From Anaerolineae bacterium (GTDB lineage Bacteria > Chloroflexota > Anaerolineae > Aggregatilineales > Phototrophicaceae): a DNA stretch of 64,000 nucleotides. This document shows positions 43,499 to 51,484 of the stretch, piece after piece. The translations under genes and the position numbers were made by a program. The notes beneath the pieces are model-generated. The model was not told the DNA's origin. It saw only the letters and a list, made by a program, of their open reading frames with translations, and made no database searches. The DNA is taken from positions 1-64,000 of the forward strand of contig JAJEBY010000013.1 of the NCBI GenBank assembly GCA_022822305.1. Reading direction: 5' to 3'. The number at the start of each line of letters is the position of its first letter. Position 1 is the first letter of the stretch.

Positions 43499-44304
43499 CA
43501 GGCCTCTTCTCCCAGTAGCGCGATGGCGGATTCCGCGCTGCAGTCGTCGTGGATGATGTGCTTTAGCGCGCGCATCAAACGGGGCATATCGCGGTAGGTC
43601 CAGACGAAGCGTCCGCAAGCCAGGCCGGCCGCGCCGGCATCCATGACCGCGCGCGCCTGACGCAGGAAAGCCGGTCCATCGTCGGCGCTGACGCCGCCCG
43701 CCGCCAACACCAGCGCCGGCGAGGCTTCCACGACTTTGGCGAAACTCTCGGCGGAACCGGTGTAGTGGGTCTTGATGAAATCGACGCCCAGTTCCGCGCC
43801 CACGCGCGCAGCATACCGCACTTGCTCAGTCTGGTAATGTTCATGCTCCGGGATCAACTCGCCACGCGGATAGATATGGGCCACGGTGGGCAAGCCGCAT
43901 TGCCGCGCCTCGCGCACGAAGCCGCCCAATAGCGTCAGCGCCTCAGATTGGCGCGCGCCGCCGATGATCACGCCCATCGCCGCAGCGTCCGCGCCCAGCG
44001 CAGCGGCTTCCGCAACGGTCGCGGTCATGGCGTCGAAGTCGCGATGGAAGGGGGAGTAGCTGCTGCATTTCAAAATCAGCGGGACTTGCCCGGCGTGCGG
44101 CAAGAAGCACTTCTCGGCGATGCCCTTTTGCAAGGTGATGGCATCGGGCGCGGTGACGACGATGCGCGCGATCAAGGACGCCGCGTCTTCCAGGCTGGGC
44201 AAGAGGCCGCGCGCGATGCCGTGATCAACGGTGATATCGAGCAAGCGCCCGGGACGCCGCGACATCAGTCGCCTGGCGCGTATCGCGAAACCCAATGCGC
44301 TCAT
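43498..44304 (-). CDS. class I (Schiff-base) aldolase, FbaB/DeoC/LsrF-like
   Basis: A 268-residue TIM-barrel aldolase. L-L-D-I-T-V-D-H-G marks the first strand and F-I-K-T-H-Y-T-G carries the Schiff-base lysine at about residue 175, followed by L-A-A-G-G-V-S and A-G-A-A-G-L-A-C-G-R phosphate-binding loops. It would cleave a keto-sugar phosphate to three- or two-carbon units; the precise substrate (fructose-1,6-bisphosphate, a deoxy-sugar phosphate or an LsrF-type compound) is not determinable. Confidence 0.85.
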   Translation of the reverse strand: MSALGFAIRARRLMSRRPGRLLDITVDHGIARGLLPSLEDAASLIARIVVTAPDAITLQKGIAEKCFLPHAGQVPLILKCSSYSPFHRDFDAMTATVAEAAALGADAAAMGVIIGGARQSEALTLLGGFVREARQCGLPTVAHIYPRGELIPEHEHYQTEQVRYAARVGAELGVDFIKTHYTGSAESFAKVVEASPALVLAAGGVSADDGPAFLRQARAVMDAGAAGLACGRFVWTYRDMPRLMRALKHIIHDDCSAESAIALLGEEA

Positions 44305-44313
44305 ACTGCGCTC

Positions 44314-45354
44314 CTAGGGAATTATCGCCGTTTTCAATCCGCGGGCTTGACGCGCGTTCTCGAAGGCGCAATCGAATTGATCCAGCGGGTAACGCGCGGT
44401 GATGATGGCATCGGCATCAATGGCCCCGGAAGCGATCAAATCCAACGCGCGCCCAAATTGCGCCGTTGTCGAGGCGCTGGCCCCGCTGATATGAATCTGC
44501 CGGTAATGAATCTCGTTGATATCCAGCGCGACTTGCGATCCAGCGGGGAAACCGGCGAACAGATTGATCGCGCCGTTCTTGCGCGCGAGCCTGAGCAGGT
44601 CAGCCGCCAAATCGGGTAGGCCCACCGCCAGAATGATCTTGTCGACGCCGTGGCCCGCCGTTTCGTCCATCACGCAATCGAATAGATTGGATTGCTTTGG
44701 ATCATGAGCAATATCAGCGCCGTTGTCGCGGGCGAGTTGGCGGCGCTCCGCCGCGGGTTCCGTGACGATGACGCGCGTCTCGGGGACCGCCTTCGCCAGC
44801 TGCAGGTGCATGATGCCGATGGGTCCGGCGCCCAGAATCAATATCGTTTCGCCGGGTTGGATGCCGCCCATGTTCTCCTGCCCGTTAACGCAGCAAGACA
44901 GCGGTTCGCTGAGCGCCGCCGCCGCGGGGGATAGGCCGTTTGGAATGGCAAAGACATTGCCCGCCGCCATGGCTGCCGCCGGCGCCCGCAGGTATTCGGC
45001 GAAACCGCCGTCGTATTCGTATCCTAACGCCCGGCGATTGGCGCATAGATTGCCCATTTTGCTGCGGCAATAGAGGCAGCATCCGCAGGCGATGACGGGC
45101 GCGACGGCGACGCTTGCGCCAACTGTCCAGTCGCTTACCTTGGCGCCGATGTCGACGATGGTACCGGCGATCTCGTGACCGAGGATGCTGGGCACGCGCA
45201 CGCCGCGAGTTTTGCTTCCGGCCACGATCTTGAGATCGGTGCCGCAAATCGCAGCCGCATCGACGCGCAGCAAGATGTCGTCGGCGCCGATGACGGGCAC
45301 GGGGACCTCCCGCAGCGCGACATTATCGATACCTTCAAATACAGCAGCCAGCAT
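44314..45354 (-). CDS. zinc-dependent medium-chain alcohol/polyol dehydrogenase
   Basis: About 346 residues. The catalytic zinc site is C-G-T-D (near residue 38) with G-H-E-I-A-G, and the structural zinc cluster is C-G-C-C-L-Y-C then C-A-N-R-R. The nucleotide-binding G-A-G-P-I-G is near residue 175. It resembles sorbitol/threonine dehydrogenases and likely starts a sugar or polyol pathway. The ATG at 45354 is preferred because GAGGG then has normal spacing; an ATG at 45360 is in frame. First gene of the operon. Confidence 0.9.
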   Translation of the reverse strand: MLAAVFEGIDNVALREVPVPVIGADDILLRVDAAAICGTDLKIVAGSKTRGVRVPSILGHEIAGTIVDIGAKVSDWTVGASVAVAPVIACGCCLYCRSKMGNLCANRRALGYEYDGGFAEYLRAPAAAMAAGNVFAIPNGLSPAAAALSEPLSCCVNGQENMGGIQPGETILILGAGPIGIMHLQLAKAVPETRVIVTEPAAERRQLARDNGADIAHDPKQSNLFDCVMDETAGHGVDKIILAVGLPDLAADLLRLARKNGAINLFAGFPAGSQVALDINEIHYRQIHISGASASTTAQFGRALDLIASGAIDADAIITARYPLDQFDCAFENARQARGLKTAIIP

Positions 45355-45514
45355 TAGCATCCCTCAAGTTTGGCGAAGCGCAGGCAGTGCGCAAAGGGAC
45401 CTGCCGGGCCAAGGGATCGTCGGCAGCGACGGACAGGTCGTGACTTCCGGCAGCGCAAGCGCCCAAGCAGAATTATGCGCTTTATGGGCGCAACCCGCAA
45501 TGTATCTTGCCAAG

Positions 45515-45539
45515 AAAAAAGCCCCGTGTCAGCGGGGCT
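45515..45539 (-). terminator. intrinsic terminator after the 53-residue gene
   Basis: On the minus strand, AGCCCCG, a 6-base loop and CGGGGCT are followed by a run of six T, a textbook rho-independent terminator. It lies 25 bases after the stop of the small gene at 45564-45725. Confidence 0.85.
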
Positions 45540-45563
45540 GGAAGGGCAACTTGCCTGAGAATG

Positions 45564-45725
45564 TCAGTGGCGCTTGCGGTTGGGCAATAGCCGCCGCGAC
45601 CAGCAACGGGCGGTATCACGGCGCTTTTGCTGGCTCCAGAAGCGCTCCACGCGCGCTTCTTCCATCAATTCATGCATGCGCTGCCACTTGTAGGACGTGG
45701 TGGCAATCAGATGCTCGTTCATCAT
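45564..45725 (-). CDS. small basic, tryptophan/arginine-rich protein (unknown)
   Basis: Fifty-three residues beginning M-M-N-E-H-L-I-A-T-T-S-Y-K-W-Q-R and ending W-S-R-R-L-L-P-N-R-K-R-H, strongly basic in the second half with four tryptophans or tyrosines. A strong GGAGGGAGAAGG lies right before the ATG and a textbook terminator follows the stop, so it is an independent small transcription unit. I do not recognise a family; a nucleic-acid-binding or membrane-surface role would suit the composition. Confidence 0.6.
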   Translation of the reverse strand: MMNEHLIATTSYKWQRMHELMEEARVERFWSQQKRRDTARCWSRRLLPNRKRH

Positions 45726-46113
45726 CCTTCTCCCTCCAAATTTGCGCTACAGAAATAACGCTCATATAAATCTTGGGCTAAGTGCTGGAGGGATACGCCA
45801 ACGCAACGCCGAATTCACCGACATTTATATGGTGTGAAAGGAGAGAATCTTACGCGTATCGCCCCCATCCCCCGGCCCCTTTCCCCATAAAGGGGGAAGG
45901 GGAGCGCGATCGCAGAATTTGAAACTTCAGTTTCAGCAGAGTATGATGCCGCGGATTCTATGCGATCTTCATAGTCAAGTCACCCTTCCCCATTGCAATG
46001 GGGAAGGGCCGGGGATGGGGCAGAAAAACGCGCTGAAATTGCGAATTTTCGGACAAGCCCTACGCTCAGCGTTCTCGGTGGAAAACTGGATGTGTACCGA
46101 TTAAGCCGCCGCC
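45726..46113. repeat. intergenic region with two C-rich/G-rich hairpins in opposite orientation
   Basis: CCCCCATCCCCCGGCCCC ... GGGGGAAGGGGAGC at about 45863-45905 and CCCTTCCCCATTGCAATGGG ... GGGCCGGGGATGGGG at about 45981-46020. The first 100 bases hold the promoter region of the small gene at 45564-45725. No other gene seen. Confidence 0.7.
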
Positions 46114-47037
46114 TTACAGCGGCACTTCGCGGAGGCCGGCGCGCGCTTCGGCCATTCGACGCTGCCACTCTGTTGCCAGGTTGGCGGGAATCCGGGCGCA
46201 GCCGACATGCTCCAGCGCGAAGGAGGCGGCCACCGCGCCATAACATCCGGCCAGCGCCAGGTCGCGCTTGCGGCCCCAGCCGACGACGAATCCGCCGCAG
46301 TAGGTATTGCCCGCGCCGGTGACGTCGACGATCTCGGCCACATCAATCGCGGGGATATGCCAGGCGCGTTCGTCTCCCGAGCGCGCCACCAGCGAGCCGA
46401 GCTCGCCCATGCGCAGGGCGGCGATCTTCACGCCATCCGCCAGCAGGCGCCGCATGATCTCGACTTCGTCCGCGGTGTCGTACATCGTTTGCGCTTCCAG
46501 GAGGTTGGGGGAGACGATATCGGCGTGGGGCAGGCCCTGGAGAAAGCGCTCGCGGTCTGCGCTCAGCATGAAGGCGCGCGTCGGTTCCCAGAGCAGGGCC
46601 GCTTCGGGATAGCGCGCGCGCCAGCCGGCCACATACTCGGGTTCGCGCAGCAGCGTCAAGCCGGCCGCCGATGGATAGGCGACTGCGTCGCCATCAGCCA
46701 GCGGCTCGATCATGAAAGGCTCGAGCACTGCGACGCGGAAGACTTCGTTGCGCGTGCCATCCCATTCGAAGATCTGCCAGGCGCGCACTTGCGGCAGGTT
46801 GGTCCAGGCCAGCCCCGCCGTATCGAAGTCGCTTTCCAGGCGCTGGCGGATATCCGCAGGGAGATCGCGACCGGCCAGCCCGACCAAGCCCGCGCGTTCG
46901 CCGGCGAAGACCATGCCGTACGCCGCGTGGGTGCCGCCGCCGCCCAGGACCGCCATGCTGGTGCGGCCATCGGGGTAAACGATGTCGTCAATGATGACAC
47001 TGCCGACGGCGATGTAGTCAGGGCTGGGCATGGCCAT
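46114..47037 (-). CDS. PfkB-family protein of the MAK32 type
   Basis: A 307-residue ribokinase-fold protein. A G-G-G-G-T-H-A-A-Y-G motif near residue 35 replaces the usual G-G-K-G-A-N, and the C-terminal nucleotide loop reads D-V-T-G-A-G-N-T-Y-C-G-G, with asparagine where the catalytic aspartate stands in sugar kinases. Both features recall fungal MAK32-like proteins, so the change is probably characteristic of the subfamily rather than damage. Whether it phosphorylates anything is open. The ATG at 47037 has GGGAGAG upstream. It may share a transcript with the SIS protein 290 bases upstream, although a repeat lies between. Confidence 0.8.
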   Translation of the reverse strand: MAMPSPDYIAVGSVIIDDIVYPDGRTSMAVLGGGGTHAAYGMVFAGERAGLVGLAGRDLPADIRQRLESDFDTAGLAWTNLPQVRAWQIFEWDGTRNEVFRVAVLEPFMIEPLADGDAVAYPSAAGLTLLREPEYVAGWRARYPEAALLWEPTRAFMLSADRERFLQGLPHADIVSPNLLEAQTMYDTADEVEIMRRLLADGVKIAALRMGELGSLVARSGDERAWHIPAIDVAEIVDVTGAGNTYCGGFVVGWGRKRDLALAGCYGAVAASFALEHVGCARIPANLATEWQRRMAEARAGLREVPL

Positions 47038-47326
47038 TTGCCACTCTCCCTGATGCATCAAGTGCGTACAAGCCAGTTTCTGACGGGCGGCTTGTCTTGA
47101 GACAGCCTGCGTTAATTGGCGGGGCTTTCGAGGGAGCCAAGGCTCGCCCCGGCACACGGTCGCGCGCAGGCGGGCGACTCACAGAATCGCCCCTACGATT
47201 TTCCCCAGAAATGATGCTTGAGAGTCTTGTCCTGTCGCATTCATGCGCAATCGGGGCAAACCTGTCTTGTCCTTTGGACGCATCAGGGCGGGGGAGGCCG
47301 GTCCTTTCGTCATGGGTCTGCGCAGT
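47038..47326. repeat. intergenic region with a REP-like hairpin
   Basis: GGGCGACTCACAGAATCGCC (about 47171-47190) with one mismatch in the arm is the only structure noticed. No gene is supported here. Confidence 0.6.
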
Positions 47327-48490
47327 CTAGCGTTTGACTTCGGTGATCATGTGGCTGGAGCGAATCTGGCTGGCGCCGTCCGCCCAATCCACCTGGCGGC
47401 CGCCTTTGAAGTCGCGGAAGTAGGGCACGCCCAGCGCCTCCGCGCGCGCGGCTGCCAGCAGATTGCCGGGAATGCTGTAAATGATGGAAGCGTATCGTTC
47501 CGGGATTTGGCGCGGGATCGGCAGCAGCGCATCGACATATTGGCGAATCTCGCTGGCATCCTCGCTGGACACGAGGGCGATGGGACGGCTGATGCTCTTG
47601 GCGGCGCGCGCCACCTCGGCCATGCGATCGGCATCGAATTGATTGGCGGAGAGCAGAATCAGCGGGATAGCGGCATCGGCCGCAAAATACTGCAGATGCG
47701 CCCATTCTTCGGTTTCTTGCGCCAGCGCGTTGTCGCCGCTGGCTTCCAGCAGCTTGGCCGCGCTGAACATGGCGACGCCATAGAGCGGACCGGCGCCGAC
47801 GAATTCGTAGAGCGTCGCGGCGCGCCAGCTTTCGACCAGTTCGTTGACGACCGGCTCGCAGGCGCTAATCGTCTCTTCGATGACATCGGCCAATTCGGCC
47901 ACAGCGCGGCGCTCGGCATCAGCGGCGGCGGTGGTCAGCGCGCCGTTGACCTCGCCGATGCGCAACGCCGCCATCAGCAGCGCGATTTGCGAGGCCAAAT
48001 ACGAGCGCACACCCGGCACCACCATGCCCGCCAATTCATCAGGCAGGGGCGGCACGGCGGTCTCGAAGACGGTTTCAGCGGCAGATCCCAAAGGTCCGCT
48101 TGGGTGTCCGGTCAAGGCGACAGTGACCGCGCCGGCCTTACGCGCCAGATCCATCGCTTCGATGGTGCGGCTGACCATTCCCGAGACCGAGACACAGATG
48201 ACCAGATTGGTCTGGGGACCGGTATCCGGCAAGAATCCGGCGACATAGCGGCTGAAAGGCAGCGAACTCAGCGCCTGCGTGGGCACGCCGGTCAGTTGAT
48301 GGAAAGCCAGCTCGGCGCCGACGGGGGCGTGGTGGCTGTCGCCGCAGCCGACCAGGTAGATGCGCTTGATGGACAGGCAGGTTTCGAAGTCGAGCGCGCG
48401 GCGGGCGGCGGCGTCGAAGGGTCCGGCGATGTCGCGGACGAGGGCGGGCAGGGTGTCGATTTGCTGGTGCATGGGCGAGCGTGTGGGCAT
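47327..48490 (-). CDS. double-SIS-domain sugar isomerase-like protein
   Basis: A 387-residue protein with two sugar-isomerase (SIS) domains. The first starts I-Y-L-V-G-C-G-D-S-H-H-A and has I-C-V-S-V-S-G-M-V-S-R-T; the second has F-V-G-A-G-P-L-Y-G-V-A and E-T-E-E-W-A-H-L-Q-Y. This resembles the isomerase half of glucosamine-6-phosphate synthase and fructoselysine-6-phosphate deglycase (FrlB), acting on amino- or Amadori-type sugar phosphates. No glutaminase domain is present. GGAAGG precedes the ATG. Confidence 0.85.
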   Translation of the reverse strand: MPTRSPMHQQIDTLPALVRDIAGPFDAAARRALDFETCLSIKRIYLVGCGDSHHAPVGAELAFHQLTGVPTQALSSLPFSRYVAGFLPDTGPQTNLVICVSVSGMVSRTIEAMDLARKAGAVTVALTGHPSGPLGSAAETVFETAVPPLPDELAGMVVPGVRSYLASQIALLMAALRIGEVNGALTTAAADAERRAVAELADVIEETISACEPVVNELVESWRAATLYEFVGAGPLYGVAMFSAAKLLEASGDNALAQETEEWAHLQYFAADAAIPLILLSANQFDADRMAEVARAAKSISRPIALVSSEDASEIRQYVDALLPIPRQIPERYASIIYSIPGNLLAAARAEALGVPYFRDFKGGRQVDWADGASQIRSSHMITEVKR

Positions 48491-48527
48491 TTGGGTTTCC
48501 TTCCGTAATCATCTGAACATTAGGCAT

Positions 48528-48553
48528 GTAGGGGCGAGCCATTGGCTCGCCCG
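48528..48553. repeat. REP-like hairpin (GCCA/TGGC type)
   Basis: GTAGGGGCGAGCCATTGGCT then CGCCC; arms GGGCGAGCCA and TGGCTCGCCC. It borders the 3' side of the third HUH transposase gene. A degenerate hairpin (GGGCGAGCCAATGGCAAGCC, about 49113) and a full one (GGGCGACCCAGTGGGTCGCC, about 49149-49168) border its 5' side. Confidence 0.88.
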
Positions 48554-48556
48554 ACT

Positions 48557-49081
48557 TTAGCCGATGTATAAGTCATCATCCAGCCAGCGGGCTGGGTTTT
48601 CCACGATATATTGGCGAATTTTATCCAGCGATGCCGCGCTACGGATGATGTGGTCATAATAGCTCCGCTGCCAAATCGGACGCGCCGGCGGCGACCGGGT
48701 GAACTGACTTCGTTTGGTTACGATGGATTTATATTGTCCAATTATCGTGCCGAGCGAGCCAGCTGCCGAATCGCGAGCATCGGCGGGCGTGCAGGCAGCT
48801 GCATCCGCTTCAGAGACCAGCAAGATGCCGTGAATATGATTTGGCATGACAATGTATTCGTCAAGCGCGATCCCGCTACGGACGCGCTCGATCTGTTTCC
48901 AGCAGTTGTCCGCGATTTGCCCGATTTCATGTAGATGGACTGTCCCTTGCCTTACCGTACCGAATAGCGGTCGCTTTTCCACAGTGCAGATGGTAACAAA
49001 ATAAGCGCCTGAATTGCGATAATCGTATCCTTGCAGACGTAAGCTGCGGCGACTGGGAAGCGAATGGCGCGAGTTTTGCAT
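48557..49081 (-). CDS. REP-associated tyrosine transposase (Y1_Tnp/HUH family)
   Basis: A 174-residue Y1 transposase with an intact HUH (M-P-N-H-I-H-G-I-L-L) and I-W-Q-R-S-Y-Y-D-H-I-I-R carrying the candidate tyrosine. N-terminus S-R-R-S-L-R-L-Q-G-Y-D-Y-R. It is the third such gene in 64 kb and, like the others, is bracketed by REP-like hairpins. Confidence 0.88.
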   Translation of the reverse strand: MQNSRHSLPSRRSLRLQGYDYRNSGAYFVTICTVEKRPLFGTVRQGTVHLHEIGQIADNCWKQIERVRSGIALDEYIVMPNHIHGILLVSEADAAACTPADARDSAAGSLGTIIGQYKSIVTKRSQFTRSPPARPIWQRSYYDHIIRSAASLDKIRQYIVENPARWLDDDLYIG

Positions 49082-49215
49082 TGCAAATGCGAGTTTTAGG
49101 TTTTGCGGTCAGGCGGGCGAGCCAATGGCAAGCCACGATAATTCTTGCGCTGCGGGCGACCCAGTGGGTCGCCCCTACAACTGTCCCATTTTGCGTGCGA
49201 TACGATGGGAAGCCC

Positions 49216-50325
49216 CTACGACAGCAACTGACAGATGAAAGCCGAGACCCAGCTCGCCGCCGCCGCAACATCCCCCAGCGCGACCGTCTCCTCGGCGGTA
49301 TGCGCGTTTTCCAGGGTCACGCCGATCAAGCCCAGGCAGCGCGCCCCGGTGCTGAGCAGCATGTCGTCGCTGCGCGAGACGTAGCTGTAATTCAGGCGCA
49401 CCGTTCCCGGGCGGATTTGATTCACTTGCTCGGCCAGCGCAGTCGCCAGCGTTTGATACTCCAGCGGCGCGACCGAGCCGCGCCCGTAACCGGAGACAAA
49501 AGCGTGCGAGGCGCCGACGCCGGGGGCATGACCCAGCGACTGATCGACATTGTGGCCGTCGATATTGATGAAGCCCAAGCGTGGCGGCGGCAGGGCATGT
49601 AACAGACGCGCCGCGCCCTGCCCGAAGAGGCCGATGGGCGGGCCTTCTTCTTGGTCGGTGAAAGCGACGATGACCTTGCGTCCGCGCGCGGCGAGTTCGT
49701 CGGAGAGCGAGCTTAAGGCGCGCGCGGCAAGCAGCCCTATCAGCACTCCGGCCGCGTTATCCAGTCCGGCCCCGATGATGCGCCCGCCTTGCAGGCGCGG
49801 CTCGGCGAACATCAGCAGGCTGTCGCCCCAGTTGAGCGCGCCGTCGGTCGCTTGAAAGCTGATATGGTAGCCATCCGCTGTTTCCTGGAAGCGCAATTGA
49901 CCGCGCGCGCTGATGCGCAGGCATCCGTCGTGATAGCCGACGGCGATGCCGCCGCAGACATAATCGTCGTGGGGCACGCGAATGGCGCAAAGCGGATAAA
50001 GCGTCGCCTCGGCCAGATTCAAGACGCGAAAGGTCGGTCGATCCATGTGGGCGGTGATGAGCAGGTCCGGCGGGGCGGCATCGGCGCCGATCTCAATCGC
50101 CAGATTGCCGGTCGCGCCGATGCGCGGATCATCGGACAGATTCAATCCCAGATCGGCTGCGATCTCGCGGATGACAGCGCCGACTGCGCCGGGTAATTCC
50201 GCGCCGCTGTTGGGCGCCGGCGCCGCCAGCAAGCGCGTCAAATTGGCGGTGATGGCGTCTTCGGAAAAGGCGCTGTCGCCGTCGATGTTATCAATCAGAT
50301 TCTGAATGTTGTCGAAATCGGACAT
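49216..50325 (-). CDS. M42-like metallo-aminopeptidase
   Basis: A 369-residue protein with the M42/M28 cocatalytic zinc pattern: T-A-H-M-D-R-P, G-A-G-L-D-N-A-A-G, F-T-D-Q-E-E-G, N-I-D-G-H and E-N-A-H-T-A-E-E. These aminopeptidases trim short peptides in the cytoplasm. Relatives also include cellulases/deacylases, so the substrate is not certain. It is followed by 118 bases of spacer with a CACAGAGGGCACAGAG motif, on the same strand as the nucleoside hydrolase gene upstream. Confidence 0.85.
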   Translation of the reverse strand: MSDFDNIQNLIDNIDGDSAFSEDAITANLTRLLAAPAPNSGAELPGAVGAVIREIAADLGLNLSDDPRIGATGNLAIEIGADAAPPDLLITAHMDRPTFRVLNLAEATLYPLCAIRVPHDDYVCGGIAVGYHDGCLRISARGQLRFQETADGYHISFQATDGALNWGDSLLMFAEPRLQGGRIIGAGLDNAAGVLIGLLAARALSSLSDELAARGRKVIVAFTDQEEGPPIGLFGQGAARLLHALPPPRLGFINIDGHNVDQSLGHAPGVGASHAFVSGYGRGSVAPLEYQTLATALAEQVNQIRPGTVRLNYSYVSRSDDMLLSTGARCLGLIGVTLENAHTAEETVALGDVAAAASWVSAFICQLLS

Positions 50326-50443
50326 GGCAGGTTTCCGCAGCTGTCACAGGAAGATTAACCACAGAGGGCACAGAGGGCTTTAGGTGACCAACGGCCTCAA
50401 AGTCACAATGGATTGGCAGGCATAATGGGGAGAATCCGGCCCC

Positions 50444-51370
50444 TCACGAAAGCGCGCGCACGAACATCTGGTAGACGCCGACGGTATCGAGCGCTTGAAT
50501 CACATGGCAATTGGGCGCTTTGCCGCTGATGCCCATGTAATCGATCACAGTTTGTCCGCGGGTGAGAGCGCCATTCAGCTCGACGGTGACGTAATGTTTG
50601 CTGCTTTGGCGAATCAGCTCCGGCTGCAGCGTGATCGCCATCGCCAGGGGATCGGGCAGCAGGTAGGCGGGGCGGCCCAGGGCTTCGCGCACGCGCTTGG
50701 CGTTGCGGGCGGAAATTGCCTTGTAGAAGCGCCCGTTGACGGTATCGATCGAGCAGAGATGATCAAACTGTTCCCAGTTGAAGCCGTGCGCGACCGTCGT
50801 CTCCCAGCTGAGCATGGTCGATTCTTCGAAAGCGTCCAGCGTGATGAATGCCGCTTCCGGATCGGTGTAGATATTGTATTCGGCGGTGACGATGGGCGTA
50901 TTGCCTTGCGCGGCGATGGTGCCGCCCATGAAGACGAATTTTTTGATGCGCGCGGGAAAATCGGGATCGATGCGTATGGCGGCGGCCAGGTTGGTCAGCG
51001 GACCCAGCGCGACCAGCGTCAACTCGCCCGGGTATTCGCGCGACAGCCGCAGCAAGGCATGCACGGCATGCTCGTCTTCCAGCGCGCGCGTCAGCGGCGG
51101 ACGATCTTTGAAGTTGCCCATGCCATCGCCGCCATGGAATTCCGCGGCGTCTTCCCATTCCTGTACCAGCGGACGATCGATGCCGGGGTAAACGGGCACA
51201 TCGCAATCCAGGATTTCCAGGATGGTCAGCACGTTGGGATTGACCATGTCGATATGCACATTGCCGGTCAGCGTGGTGATGGCGAGCACATCGACATCGG
51301 GATGGGTGAGCGCCAGGATGATGGCTTGGGAGTCGTCAACGCCGGCGTCGGTATCGATGATCATTTTCAT
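50444..51370 (-). CDS. inosine-uridine-type nucleoside hydrolase
   Basis: A 308-residue protein with the canonical calcium motif D-T-D-A-G-V-D-D, A-L-G-P-L-T-N-L-A-A and E-Y-N-I-Y-T-D-P-E-A-A. It should split a nucleoside to base and ribose. It is the second of three such genes in the window. The ribosome site is weak; a start two codons later (M-I-I-D-T-D at 51364) is possible. Confidence 0.9.
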   Translation of the reverse strand: MKMIIDTDAGVDDSQAIILALTHPDVDVLAITTLTGNVHIDMVNPNVLTILEILDCDVPVYPGIDRPLVQEWEDAAEFHGGDGMGNFKDRPPLTRALEDEHAVHALLRLSREYPGELTLVALGPLTNLAAAIRIDPDFPARIKKFVFMGGTIAAQGNTPIVTAEYNIYTDPEAAFITLDAFEESTMLSWETTVAHGFNWEQFDHLCSIDTVNGRFYKAISARNAKRVREALGRPAYLLPDPLAMAITLQPELIRQSSKHYVTVELNGALTRGQTVIDYMGISGKAPNCHVIQALDTVGVYQMFVRALS

Positions 51371-51484
51371 GGCGGGGCACTTTCACTAGGGCGGGATAAG
51401 TGCCGCCGATTGTATAGCAAATCCACAGCGCGCGCCAAGTAACGCCCTGTCGCCGGACCGCACAGGCGCGTCATGCTAGAATGA

